A stretch of 64,000 bases of DNA from Desarmillaria ectypa (GCA_030407005.1 JAUDYN010000003.1:62001-126000), one strand, 5' to 3'. Positions 11,872-23,626 are shown, counted from the first letter of the stretch. Numbers and translations are program-made. The notes: generated from the letters alone by a model not told the origin.

Positions 11872-14800
11872 CTAGGGCAGACGGGAGTTTGTGTGATGAT
11901 CGAGCAACCTTCGCACAATGTCAGGCAACGCCAGAGACCTGCCGTGATGATGAGCTAAGACATCGAGAGGGGTCAAGCCGGCGATGTCCCGCAGCGCTTC
12001 TACCATCTGTGCAACAATGTCGTCCACCAAAGGTCTTCCAGCGAGGATATGCATCGGAGTTACTCCATTAACGTCCTGTGCATTCGCAATGGTGCCATAC
12101 TCTAACAGTGTCTTCAGATACTTCAGAGCGTTCTCTCCAAGAATCTCCCTTTGGGTCAGGAGGTGGAGAGGCGTTTCTCCGTGGTTGTTTTTGGGGTTGG
12201 GGTCAACAAGGTACTGGAATAGATATTGCAGAGCAGGCTCGCAGTCCCATTCGCATCGGTCTAGGTGATGAAGTACGGTTTCGCCTCGTTTGTTAGAGAC
12301 TTTTGGATCAGCCCCCCTCTGCAGAAGTAATAGCACAGTATGGTTGGCGGGGCCATCGGATGGTCCCAAGTGATTAGTGGCTACGTGATGGAGAGCTGTC
12401 CAGCCTTGGTCATCTACAGCATTTATATACCCTCGATGCAGACCATCGAGAATAATACGAGTACAAGCCAATTCATCCTCGGTAAATTGAAACTGAGTGA
12501 AAAGACAACCAGCGGCGTAGTGGAGTGGCGTCCGCCTGTACCTATCCCGCAGCGCGGCGCTAACTCCGTTGTTGAGCATATGTTGCACGAGACGAGTACA
12601 AGATAGGTCGGCAGCAATGTGCAACGCAGTCTCCAGTCTGGCATCAACATCGCGAGTCGTAAAGATTCAAATTTTACTGATGACGATAAGAGAGATACGC
12701 AGTTTTCTACTTACGTGTGACTGAACGGTGATGTTTGTATGGATAGCATGGCTTGGTAGCTCTGTAGCAGCGTATCCAGGTTTGCGGTTTCATCTGCGTA
12801 ATGCAGATGCCACAACACATCTACACTTTGTATGTAGCGAGAAAGCGCGGGACACGGATCGGAGTCTCTACGCTTCCAGGCGCTCTTGACACACAATTGA
12901 AAAATAGCCTCATGGGCTTCGGCAGCCGGTGAAACAGGTATGCTGGGGCGTCGATGGTCCTTGTAACTGACAAGAAATCCTTCACTGAGGTATGACAGAA
13001 TTGGACAACGAATTTGGTGTCAGAATGGCTCCCGTTCGAAGGAACAGCGAAAACTTCGACGAGATTGGCGCAGTCTTCGATTATACTGTGAAGGCCCACG
13101 ATGACCTTCCGACTATTCCAATAATCGGACATCTCGTCCGCTGAGATAGCTTGCTGAAGAAGTTCTAGCGTAACCGGCGATCGAGAACACATCAGCCAGC
13201 ACAGGACTTGATTGGTGCGCTTTTGGCGCGTTCCACGAAGTCAAGAGATGGATTGAAGAGAACGCGTATATGTGCCTTCAAGGTCTCGTGGTGTCTGCTG
13301 AAGCGATTTCCTGATGCCTTGCACGCTATGCTGTTTAGCAAGGTGGAGAATTTGTAGTTGCATCCAAAGGAAGCTTTGTTAAGCGACATCAGTCTCTGAA
13401 CGACAAACGACAATATAGGCACACATACGTGCCCTCAGATGTGTTGATCAGATTTGTCAGATGAATAACAATGTCGTTCCGGATAGCGGGAGTCAGGGAA
13501 CGAAATCCTGAATTACTATCCTCCGATTCGAAAACGCATTGTCGTACGTATCGCTCTAGGTCCTTGGCGATGTTCATGGGAGATATCGATATCGACCGAG
13601 CAAATGACCCTTGAAACGCTTGTCCTATTTCAACAATATCTCGGCTCGTAACCAATATGCATGCTTATTTAGTAGGAGACGTCAAGATGGGAAGCAGTCG
13701 CTTTAGAGATGCCAAAGGGCAAGTATCGAGGCCATCAATAAGTATGAAAGTACGTGCCAATTTGTTCAACACAACTTTCAGCAAAGTCCGAATCCCTTCA
13801 AATGACTATGTATAGGGACAGCTGGTATCCCAGTCAATCGCAGTCCCGATCGGAATGCAAAGAGCGAGCTGGTGAACAATGGATCCTAGAATTTTCATGT
13901 GGTCCGTCTTGGACGGATCCTCAGTTTGGCAGTAGAAATACGCCATGACAATGTTCTTCTTGCCTCTCGGTTGAAGAGACAAGAGATCGTGAATACTTCT
14001 CCACCTTAAGGAGTGTGAGATGACCATTTCAGTTGCCCATAAAATGAGCAACACTTACGCTAACATTGTCTTGCCTATTCCTCCTATCGATATCGTCCGG
14101 AGATATCATTACGGAAAACCCGATATACTCACATTTCCCACGCACCCATAAGAGCGGTGGTGAAGACGGGTCGGAGGAAGCCCAAGATCGGTACAACTCA
14201 GAAGATAGAAACCAGTATCCCAGGTCCATATGTCCAGCCCAGTTACGTTCACACTGGCTATTTTTTGCGTGCCATTCTGCATATGGAAGTTGCAGCAGAA
14301 TTTTTTGTCGTGCAAGTTCTGACTTGACGGGTGAGTGGGTCTCAGTAACCAGTGAAAAGGAATAGAAATACTCCATCTCTTCAGTTTTTGTGCCTTCTCT
14401 GCAAGCTTTTCTCTCGTCGTGTTTTGCAGTCGGTGTTGCCCTCCCTCGTCCACCGCTATTGTTGATGTCTTTGCTCCGCCGCCTTGTGCCTAGTGACGCT
14501 CTTTATGACCTGGGTAACCTGCAACTCTTTTATAGTGACGGGCGATGCCCTCTAGATCAGTTTGAGCTGTATCTAAAGATCGAACTACTTCATCGAGCTT
14601 TGTGGCGCTCCAGGGATTGAGGGGATTCACATAGACTGAACCTATTGATGAGTCATTAGGTCATTCATCTGCCATTCCAACCTACAACTCACTTTGGTAT
14701 TTTTGATTATGACGGGAAAAGGTGTGATACACCACATAGCAGAGCTTCAGTGTTGCCCCATATATGTCGGCCAGCACCTAAGATGTAACAGCGTCATCAA

Positions 14801-15328
14801 TAAAATCAATATCGATTTCAGGCAGCGTACCTTTGCCACTGCCACTGATTCTTTGTACTGTGGAACAATATATTCTTGATAGAAATGCATCCGCCCGGAA
14901 ATTTCTCTTAGAACAGAGATGTTTTGTTGAAAAAGCCTGAATGCTCAGATACCTCCTGGGATCCGGTATGTCAGCACGTAAATTGAATTGGGGATTGGAA
15001 TGGAAGCACTAGATACCTCGATGATGAATTTTATACAGCCCCAGACGATGCTATGGAGCACAGAATGTAATGACATACTTCGATCGAGGGTGATAAAGAA
15101 CTGGTCGAAGAGCAACACGATGGATGTCACCCATTCCACAGACTGAAGGCGGTGATGAGCATAAATAGCATCACACCTCAGAGTCTGAACGAAATGATAG
15201 ATATCATTTCGATTGGACGGGAGAAACCACGCCGAGTTGACCTTTAGGCGAGAAACATGGGCTCGTAGCTCATCATCAAAGGTCTTGTTTCGTTGGTGGT
15301 TTAGCTTTTTGCTCTTGGGAGCGTTCAT
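11872..15328 (-). pseudogene. NACHT-ankyrin (NLR-like) gene, disrupted
   Basis: Fungal STAND/NLR-like gene reading leftward from an ATG at 15326-15328. In order it shows an alpha-helical N-terminal domain of the type found before fungal NACHT domains (LQSVEWVTSIVLLFDQF; LADIYGATLKLCYV), a spacer with LARQKILLQLPYAEW and WFLSSELYRSW, and a NACHT domain. The NACHT domain has Walker A GIGKTML (about 14050-14075), Walker B FILIDGLD (about 13720) and ILVTSRD. A helical segment (SRSPVTLELLQQAI, HTSVKDFL) and about six ankyrin repeats follow (11872-12640; RTPLHYAAG, GWTALHHVA, GETPLHLL, GVTPMHIL). Lesions in the best frame are TAA at 13665-13667, just before ILVTSRD, TGA at 13241-13243 where relatives read on, and a frame change between about 12930 and 12975. 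The exon join at the P-loop is also irregular. Intact relatives act in non-self recognition; this copy is probably dead. Confidence 0.75.
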
Positions 15329-16083
15329 GGTTGTCAGAGATCAAGATGACTGTCATCTGGGCCTTGGAAGGCACTGTCTTCCGATTGACGCCATCATGAA
15401 TTAGCGCTAGCAAACAGCAATACCGACAATATTCCGCGTTTGACCTTTTCATACGTAACAGACTTTTTCATCATGAGGCTAGCCCTTGAAATTCCTACGG
15501 AGACCCTACAAGACTGATTAGTATCTGGATACCGGAAGTAAAGAGTAAAGTAGCAAGTTGATCACCATGACGGGGCAAATTTTAGTCCCAGTGACGGCGT
15601 CAAAAGGGCACTTCTTTCGGTAACCAATCACACTACGAATAAGGGTATGCCCGTCCCACGATGCGGAGTACTTACCAAAAGTATGTTGCTCGTAGAAACT
15701 GAAAGAAAAGTAGGGTAAGGAACGAACTTGATTCATTGTTTGAATGTGTACCTTCCTTGGAAATTCACCTTGCCTGGAGGGGGGGACCCAGGTGGATTGC
15801 GTCGTGTATGAGTCGCTGGGTGGGAATACAAACGATATAGCTACGTGGCATAGTGTTCTGTATGATACGTGGTCTGTGAAAATGAAAGACAAACAAGATA
15901 TGAACAGGAGAGACGTTTGAGGGTGGGTAAAGACGTAAACTACCGAGGCAATGAGAACTAAGCAACAGGGAGAGAATATTAGATCGTACCTGGCGAGATA
16001 GTGAGGGCGCAACGGAGAGAGGCTGGTCTCTCCGTTTTTCCCCGCTCGCCAGGTGTCTTCACTAAATCAAATATGCTCTGACT
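15329..16083. other. intergenic, no gene recognised
   Basis: A minus-strand frame at 15518-16012 is rich in hydrophobic residues but has no family resemblance. The region includes the presumed promoter of the NACHT gene. Confidence 0.35.
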
Positions 16084-16345
16084 CCGCTTGCGACCTATCT
16101 GGTGGGAGTTACCGAGCGCTGTCAAGATAAGAGCGGGAGTTCGACTCACTTATATTCTCCTCGCTTGCGGCCTCAAAGGCGGAGGGAATATAGACTCGCT
16201 TGCGACCTGAGTTAGGTGGAGAGTGAGGGGGATGTAGGAAGCGTTGGTATAGCAACGATTCACGCACATTGTCCTTCTCGCTTGCGGCCTTGCTGATGCG
16301 AAGGCGGAGAGGATTTGTGTCTCGCTTTCGGCCTGAGAGGCGGAG
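16084..16345. repeat. cluster of short GC-rich repeats with hairpin potential
   Basis: The unit CTCGCTTGCGGCCT or close variants (CGCTTGCGACCT, CGCTTTCGGCCT) occurs five times, at about 16084, 16160, 16195, 16277 and 16321. In three copies it is followed by AGGCGGAG, so GCCT pairs with AGGC around a short loop (caa, gag, or nine bases). Spacing is irregular (about 35-80 bp). It is not a CRISPR-type array and has no coding frame. Confidence 0.55.
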
Positions 16346-16899
16346 ACACATGAGTGGGGAGGGTGAGCATCGGTACGTGGGTACTCACTCGACGATTACC
16401 CTTGTGTAAACTACGTCTAAACCCAAGAAATATCAACCATTTGAAAGATATTCGGTGTCGACGTCGTTGACGTGCTACCAAGTCGTGGGAGTCGTGTTAC
16501 GCGCCAATCGGCTCAGCTTCGGCCCTCCGCCAGGATCATCGCACGATCACATGACTGCAGATACGAGTTCCGTGGCTACAACTTTTGGCTCTAATTTCAC
16601 GACTTCACTGTGTACTCAACTTGTGGGCACTCGGTATCCCTCGATTTCAATTTTCACAACCTATTGCTAAAATTGAACCTTTTCTGCGACTTGTGGATCT
16701 GACGGCCTGGAGGTGCGCTTCTTTGTCCACCTTTGATCCAGACACTAGTCCTGACTTCGCCCGGGCCGCAGCATACCACTATGGCAGATCTGAAATCCTC
16801 GCCCTCGAAAACTTACTGTCCGCTAAATACCCGTTGATTTCCGACTCCATGATGGAGGAGGTTAGAGAAGGGAGTCAAGTCTCTGAACTTCGTGCCTAG
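16346..16899. other. no gene supported
   Basis: Open frames on the plus strand (16455-16899) lead towards the F-box relic but show no motif. They may be an unrelated or over-decayed 5' part. Confidence 0.3.
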
Positions 16900-17834
16900 T
16901 CCATTGAATGGGCGTTACAGGATCCGGAAGCAAAACTATGTGAATGCGACTCAGAAATATCAACGCTAGAAACTACGTTATCGCTCCTCCCGTAACAATT
17001 TTAAACACCCGCTGTCAGTTCATCGGTCGCTAGTCAGCCTCGTGCTGCCCTTCCTAAACCTCTGGATCCTTGCGACACACCTCTCGGTTTGACTCGATGG
17101 CGTAGAATCATCTTGGACACTAGCAATTATTTCATCCCTCAGATCCTTCCACCAAGCTTACCAGCCTCGAAATCTGTTACATCAGTGAATACCTTGAAGT
17201 GACCAGTGACAGTCCCGAGGTCTCACGAATCTTTAAAAATGTACCCAAGCTTCGAGAGCTTTGTCTAGCATCAGCGGATATCGAGCTGTTAGGCCTCTCA
17301 TTCCATCAAATTCATACCCTTTGGCTGCAGTATGGCTTCCGTCATTGGTCCTGGATGGCAGCATCTTTCCTAAACCAATTTACGAACCTGAAACACCTGA
17401 CATCCTTTGACGACGGGATTGAAGTTGATCCGTCTATAGTTGGCGCACCTATCAACATTCAGGGTCGTCATCTGTTTTGGGCATATAATATACCTGGCAC
17501 CTTCACCAGGTTGTCGTTCCCTTGTCTTACCACTCTCGGAGTCGTTGTTTATGGATGGCGGCTTCCCGAGTTCTTGAAATGTCGAGCCAACACTGAGAGC
17601 CGGTATACACCCCATGACATTGGTGTCACTACCATGATTCCCTCCCTATCAGGATTGCATGAGCTTGTCCTTGGCGAAGTCCTTATCCTATACGCTGATA
17701 TTGTTCGTATCCTTGAGGTGGCCTTGGAAATTGCATCGCTTTCAATCATGGAGCACCATGAACCACAGTTCGTCACCATCACTGATAGCTCTCTCGGAAA
17801 GTTGAGCGACGCGAAAGGGTTTTATTCAGATTAG
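16900..17834 (+). pseudogene. F-box/LRR-like protein relic
   Basis: Plus-strand pieces are in the order expected for an agaricomycete F-box protein. First comes a coiled-coil segment (CECDSEISTLETTLSLL), then a decayed F-box region (HRSLVSLVLPFL). The block TRWRRIILDTSNYF follows, matching the family's CxRWRxIxLxT segment, and last a leucine-rich C-terminal part of about 211 residues (17199-17834; VPKLRELCLASADIELLGL). Stops and frame changes interrupt the first half, so only the C-terminal portion is open. Conserved motifs in different frames argue for decay rather than missed introns, though one or two introns cannot be excluded. Confidence 0.5.
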
Positions 17835-18192
17835 AACATGTTGAGCTGATTTGGGCGGGGGAGAACCCGGTCGACGAAGGAGTGGTTATGAAGGTTATGT
17901 ACAACCGAGTTGGAGTCCTGAAGTCTGCCGTTGTTGGAGTCAGAGGTGGCGGTGAACTCGTGAAGGGAACATTGAGGCGAATGCAATCACTGAGGGGGCA
18001 AGGCTTAAGTATTAGTCTATTCTAACCTTTGTAAGGCTGGATAAATTGAAAGACCTCTAAATAAACATTCAAGCATTCAGTATACCCCATCTCCTAAGGC
18101 GAAGATAATGCATTATATGCCCAGGATCTCGTCTGATTTCCAGCCAGCGAGAGCTTGTGTATGTGTAACTGTAAGGTAACCAATCCTACAAC
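17835..18192. other. no gene recognised
   Basis: This is sequence 3' of the F-box relic and 5' of a tRNA. Nothing else was identified. Confidence 0.35.
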
Positions 18193-18266
18193 GGGTCGAT
18201 GGCGTAGTTGGTTATCGCATCTGTCTTACACACAGAAGGTCCTCAGTTCGAGCCTGGGTCGACTCA
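18193..18266 (+). tRNA. tRNA-Val (anticodon TAC)
   Basis: Plus-strand 74-nt cloverleaf with the same acceptor stem GGGTCGA/TCGACTC as the two AAC copies in this window. The anticodon loop is CTTACAC, giving TAC (reads GTA/GTG valine codons). It differs from the AAC copies at one D-arm base (C to T), one anticodon base (A to T) and one T-loop base (A to G). The 3' flank has short T-runs (AATTTTC, then GTATTTTTG) suitable for polymerase III termination. Confidence 0.95.
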
Positions 18267-18909
18267 TAATTTTCGGGCGCAAATGTATTTTTGTTCCCTA
18301 TTTCCAAGTACCCATTCAAAAACGTCCCTGAAGATGAGTCACTCCAAGTGCGTTACGTAGTGGTAGGCTGACGCCAGTGGCTGAGTGGCAGCCATACCCA
18401 CAAGTAAATGAGGGCCTTTTAAAACCCCTTTTTTTTCGGTTTCTCACTTTGCCACGTTTCTCCCATGAAGGAATGGTGTAAAGTCTGCATTTCCCGCAGG
18501 GGGGCAGGTAAAGAAAGAATCTTTGTACCCAATATGGTGACCTGACGGATGGCTACAAGTACATATGCCGAATTAAGTTTGCGGCCGTTCGTAGGTGGAT
18601 CAAGACGTTAGGCTTAATGCGCCGCCCTAGAGTCCATACGTCCTATCATCCAAGCCAATGCATATACTTGTCGCTGTAACATGTGCACGTCATCGTCACG
18701 GTCGACGTTCACTGAGAATTGCTTTCAATCTCTGCACTTATGTAACGGACAGGTATTAGGTAAGGTAGTGTTACGCGAGTGAACGCCGGTCCCAGACATT
18801 AGAAAGCTTGGATCGACTGTAAACAACGAGATCCGTTTGAACTACCGCTATCCTTTTTTTCAGTTTGACAGCCTGCAGGCGCAAAGTTAAAGCAGATCAA
18901 ATTCACAGG
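18267..18909. other. intergenic, no gene recognised
   Basis: About 640 bp between the tRNA and the 3' end of the hydrolase-like gene. No motif was seen. Confidence 0.4.
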
Positions 18910-21900
18910 TTAACACACTATCTCGCTTCCTTCTCTGCCTACGCCGAATCTACTTCGTAAACTTACTAAATAACTTACTTCCACCTGCATCCAAATCAGC
19001 ATCTTATTTCCAAGCCTGACAGACAAACACTCACTTTGCATAAGCTGATCTCCCCGCTTCTTCCCCGCCACTGCAGTCAGCGCAGAACCCAAATACGCCG
19101 GCATCGAAGAGGTGCTTGAAGTCGTAGATGGTCCTGAGAGCATTAATTAAAAGTTGTTGAACTCGAAAACACTACTCACTTGGAGGCGGAGGCGGAGGAG
19201 TGCTGTTATTGTAATACCCGGACCCCTGCTGAGGCTGGGGCTGGGGCTGCGAATACATGGATCCGCCAGGCGGAGGCTGATCGAACTGTCCGGGATAGGA
19301 AGACTGTCCAGGGTATCCTTGTCCTTGTCCCGGGTATGATGAATACGGCGGATAACTGCACTGTCCTTGCCCAGGATAATTCGACTGACCGGGATAACCA
19401 GATTGTACCGGGAATGTGGAGCTCGGAGGCGACGGTTGAGGCTCTGGGTAGGCATATGTTGGCCGGTACAGATCTTGAGGTGGCGCCGGGGCAGGGAACG
19501 CATCTGCTCCAGGGAACATCATTGGAGGCAGAGGTCCAGGTTCTGGAGGATACGACGATCCCATGGCAGAAGGGAATGATACGGGAGGGGATGGAGGTCT
19601 ATATGAGCCAGGAGAAGGAGGTCTAGGAAGCGAAGAAGGTTGGCCAAAAGGCTGAAGAGGAGAACCTGGTGGGCGCGACGAAGGTCTCGAGTAAACTGGA
19701 TAGGGAACCGATTCCGGTCTGGGTCCAGGTGGAGATGTACCCCATTCCGGCGGAGGCCATTGTGGGGACGACTGCTGCTGCGGCCTTGAAGGTGGACGAG
19801 TGTGATAATTGACACTAGGAGAGGGACGGACTGAAGCCGTGCTGGCTGGGCGGGTTTCAGCTGCGGGTCGGGGCGGAGGTCTGAAAGATGAGGACGATTC
19901 AGGGCGGGAGACGGAGGTGAATGAAGGACGCTTGACTATTGAAGGATGCACAGGCGGAGGTGATACACCTAAGGATGACTGAGATTGCGGGGGACTTTGA
20001 GGTGGTCGGTATGCAGAAGTTGACGCAGGATGAACTGGAGGCGGCGATGAATAAGGTCGAGTGGAAGGTATAACGGAAGGCGGAGAGGAGGAGGAAATCT
20101 CTTGATGGGCAAAGTCATTTGTGAGTGAAGATATAGTATCATTATACGTGTAAGTCGACGAAGTCGACTGGTATGCGTTAGTGGCATGAGAAGATCCTGA
20201 AGATTCACCCATCGCATGGGGCACATTAGGAGGTCCCGCATTTGACGATGACGACGCTAACGATGATGGTGATCGTCCAACGTATGATGAGCGAGGGGAA
20301 GCATCTGTCGGTTGACCGTACGAAAGATTAGAGCTGTTCAGTGTTCCGTATTGAGCCGGTGGCGAGGCCCCAGCTGGGACATGAGCTTGAACCGTGACAC
20401 TCGCTGGACGAGACATAGAACCTGACCCAGAGCCTGACGCTGACGGTCCGGCTTCGTCTATTTCCAATGAATATGGAGGGGGCGGGAGTTCGTCCTTCTC
20501 CTCCTTTTGTGAGAGCAGCCATGCTTGGTATGCCTGCCCTGCATCTGCTTCCTTCTTCTCAGGATCTTCTTCATACTTGGGTCGAGTTGACCAGTAGTCT
20601 TCAAGCTCCTTTACGGGAAAAGTCTCGTGGATTAACCGTTCACTGCGTAACCCTTCGGCAGCAAAGCCACAAATTCGCATGTACCTAAAGCAATGGTGTT
20701 CAGACAATCGCAAGGAGTAGATATACACAAAATCTGACCAGTCTGGAGGTAGATCATAACCATCTTCATCGAGTGCCATGAAGCGGTATTTGTCCGACTG
20801 AGGTAGCATGCTCTTTTTCGTCACTATTGGCATGAACGCCGTTCCTTCGTCATACCTACAGTCATCGATAATCAACCAGAGGGAAGAACGAAGCTAGCAT
20901 GCTCACTCGTCCCACATGGCTCCATACATTGTCCGTATACCAAGCCGTTTCGCGTGGAAAATTTGTTTCCAGAGGAACCTACCTCCTTTCCGTTTCATGT
21001 CATTCCAGGTCCATCTGCCTTCTGTGAGGTTGAATCCCTGCAAAAATGTTGGCGACAATTCGAGGAGTAGAGAGTAAGCAAGACTGACTGTACCACCAGG
21101 AAGGACGACGGGTATGTAGTCAATCTTACGACCGCCATTCTCCACTTGTCTTTTCAGCAAGTCTATATCGCCTTTCATTTTCGTCTCGGCAAACCTCTCT
21201 ATATCCTCATCACTTCGATATCGACCAACTGTCCACGGAGATATTGCATCAAATTCATTCAGCCAAACATTCAGAAACATAGGGTCCGGATCGGCGTCGC
21301 TTTCGGATGTACGCCAGTGTGTAGGTGTGCCAGCCATCAAGTACGCGCCTCCAGGCGTAAGATTCCGCATTGAACTGGTTATAGCGCGTAGGAGGTCTGG
21401 GGTATGTCTCGCCTCGGCAAACCCAAAACCCCATAGTGCAATGACGGGTTTGCCCTTCTCATGGAGATAGTTTGGACTGTCGAGAATGCCTTTCTCTCGT
21501 ACAAGATGTGCCCAATCTCGCTCTAGAATTCGTTGTATGCGGTCTGGTGGCGCACCTGTGACATCGTACCTGAAGCGCGACGTCTCAGTCAACGTCAGAG
21601 ACGGGAACCGTAAGAATGCGCGCACATTATGGCAAAAACTCTGCCTTCTTCCTCTGCTGCTCGCATCACCGCATCTCCAACTTCGTCGCGTATACGCAGA
21701 TTCCCGACTGCGCCTCCTTCAACATCTACTTCTCCGGCAAATCGCTGTAGGAAGACACCATCTACGCCGTGTTCCGCCATCCAATGGAAATGCCTATGCG
21801 AAGATGAGAAAGGAGCATACAAGGAACATATATCGTACCTCTTGACAGTTTTTGGATGTCTTGAAGAAAATAGAAACGCCTGTTCTCCGGACTGGAATTT

Positions 21901-22396
21901 GAGCCCTGGTGCTGGGAATAATTCCGAAGGTGAATAGGTCGAAACGTCGGGCCAGACATCGATATTGGGTTTTCCACCGTCAGGAATTGGGCAGTTGAAC
22001 CAATGGAGCCAGCCGTGGTGACCTAGCGGGAGAGCTGTATAAAACGACGACGAATACTGGACATTAGCGCTCACCTTCGCCGACTGGCTCGCCATCTCCA
22101 CCACAAGTAAACCTGTTCCTCTTCATTGAGCAATCATTGTCTACAAACGTGAAAGGCGGCGCGTTCACCATCCTTGATATCCGACGAGAAACTTGTCTTG
22201 GATTGTCTTGGGATTCGCTCTCGAGAGGCAAATGAGTATCCGGCTGCTCATTGAGGCTGGCGACATACCTCTGTATTCGCCTTTCATGGTGCATCGTGGC
22301 AGGGGGATTGAAGGTGGTGGTTACAGTAAGAGATGATCGTGGCGGTCCGTTATGATCTTTACCAGTTGCGGTATCGGTCACGACAGCGTGTTTCAT
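18910..22396 (-). CDS. GH71/GH99-like glycoside hydrolase with proline-rich tail
   Basis: Minus-strand multi-exon gene. The most 5' exon may begin at the ATG at 22394-22396 (MKHAVVTDTATGKDHN); a shorter start at 22104 is possible. The catalytic part carries blocks of the GH71/GH99-like clan: HHGWLHWFNCPIPDGGKPN, then HFHWMAEHGVDGVFLQRF, VFAIMYDVTGAPPDRIQ, LHEKGKPVIALWGFGF, GGAYLMAGTPTHWRT, FDAISPWTVGRY, and after the last intron in this part IRTMYGAMWDE joined to YDEGTAFMPIV. Several introns are clear, for example at 21786-21830 and 21580-21625. It continues into FAAEGLRSERLIHETFPVKE and a disordered Pro/Ser-rich tail of about 400 residues with YPGQ repeats. A last exon (PSTTSSTSSMPAYLG...) ends at 18910. 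Substrate is unknown; a cell-wall or bacterial glycan is plausible. No signal peptide was seen. Confidence 0.7.
19284..19400 (-). repeat. YPGQ-type repeats in the hydrolase tail
   Basis: Near-repeats of 12-18 bp encode YPGQ separated by S, GY, SN or GQG, so the protein tail reads YPGQSNYPGQGQ and similar. Tails like this, rich in Pro, Gly, Tyr and Gln, are typical of disordered, self-associating segments such as those in annexin VII-like proteins. Confidence 0.7.
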
Positions 22397-22428
22397 CGAT
22401 AATCATCCTTTCCCCTCAATCCTCGTTC

Positions 22429-22540
22429 ATGAGGAAGCGACGATGCCGGCCCAGCACCCCGTCGAGAAATTGCAATGATGAGTGTCTATCATGGTAAAGA
22501 ATCAAGTCACTGTCGACGACGCCACCGTAGGAAAGGCCGG
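22429..22540 (+). pseudogene. relic of P-loop kinase exon 1 and intron 1
   Basis: The sequence from 22429 (ATGAGGAAGCGACGATGCC...) matches the first exon of the intact kinase at 24090-24142. Shared stretches include GGCCCAGCACC and GTCGAGAAATTGCA, and the match continues into the intron (GACGACGCCACCGTAGGAAAGGCCGG against GCTGACGCCGTACAGGACACCGGCC). Exon 2 is absent. It lies just upstream of the hydrolase-like gene in the same divergent orientation as the pair further right. Confidence 0.65.
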
Positions 22541-22739
22541 CTAATATCCAACCGTTTTCGCAGCTGTGCGACCAGTCACTGCCGCACCTATTCACAACTA
22601 AATATTACATTTCGTGTTATCGCTACGACACAAATACAGTACTATACAAATTCTCGAAAACCAGAAGCTGCCTGCAGTAGTCTGGCAGCCATTATTTTGC
22701 TAAAGAACAAATCTATCACTCTGCGATCCAAGACGCAGG
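22541..22739. other. no gene recognised
   Basis: Short unassigned sequence to the right of the kinase relic. Confidence 0.3.
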
Positions 22740-23331
22740 TCATCTTCTTGGCATTACGAACAGGGTCCCTTCGAACCTTCCATTGGTCACAGCAACGAAA
22801 TAGCCTCCTCCAATTCCATCCTGGAACCATGCCACAGTGACTTTTTGGCGGTCTGCTTCGATGAGCGACGCACTGAGGCCTCCTGGGCCTTCCACGGACA
22901 TTCTACTCTTACCAACGACGAGCAACCGGCCAGCATCGACCAAAGGTAAGCTCAAAGCCCAGTTTCAACTCTCCACACTCCAAAACACCTCTTACTGAGT
23001 CGAAGAGCTTTCTTGACCATGACATGTGGCCTAGTTTCAAGATGTTCGAGGGAAACGTCGATCAGCTCGCTCAAATCAATGAGGTTATGCGCTTGCTGGC
23101 GCGAATTATCCATGGGCAGAAAATCCCAAAGCGGTTGACTGTCCCAGCCCACATCTCTGAAAGCCTTGAGTCTGAAGAATAGTCAGCTCCCGTCAGATTC
23201 TTCAACCTCTGCCGGTGCAAAGGGCCACAATTGCCCGGTGTGAGATCTTGAGACTCTGCGGAGGTACATGTTCTCTCGGGAGAATGCTCTTGAGAAAAAC
23301 GTAGTTTCGCAAAGGACATAGTACTGGTCAC
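22740..23331 (-). other. uncharacterised minus-strand coding-like segment
   Basis: Minus-strand frames from an ATG at 23329-23331 can be strung together: MSFAKLRFSQEHSPERT, then WDSQPLWDFLPMDNSRQQ with SLEHLETRPHVMVKKALRL and CFGVWRVETGL. After a frame change comes SLPLVDAGRLLVVGKSRM with VAWFQDGIGGGYFVAVTN to a stop near 22740. The amino acid texture looks like real protein, but I do not recognise a family, and the frame change near 22960 is either an unseen intron or a lesion. It lies inside the segment separating the two copies of the duplicated hydrolase/kinase pair. Confidence 0.35.
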
Positions 23332-23626
23332 TTAATATTTAATGCTGATCCCAAAATCAATGCTGTGAGTTTATAAGCCTTCGAGTCTTTTGTTGTAAAT
23401 CTGAGTACGTACAGTCCGACAGTGGCACTATATGCATATGGGAGTCATAGTTTCGTCCAGTCGGTTGCATGTCGATGTTCAGCGAAGGAACAAGGCGAAT
23501 ACACGGTAATGGAGAAGCTTAAGAAAGAGGGTTGTTTCTAGAGTGCCATGTACGTTGATGATACGTTTTGCGTCTCGTATATTTCTTGTAAATACTTTAG
23601 GTATAGAGAGAGGTACGAGAATCCAG
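23332..23626. other. no gene recognised
   Basis: About 300 bp left of the hydrolase relic. Nothing was identified. Confidence 0.3.

Noticed and set aside
15518..16012. 164-residue hydrophobic minus-strand frame as a membrane protein
   Set aside because: No family resemblance, no conserved splice pattern, and hydrophobicity alone is weak evidence.
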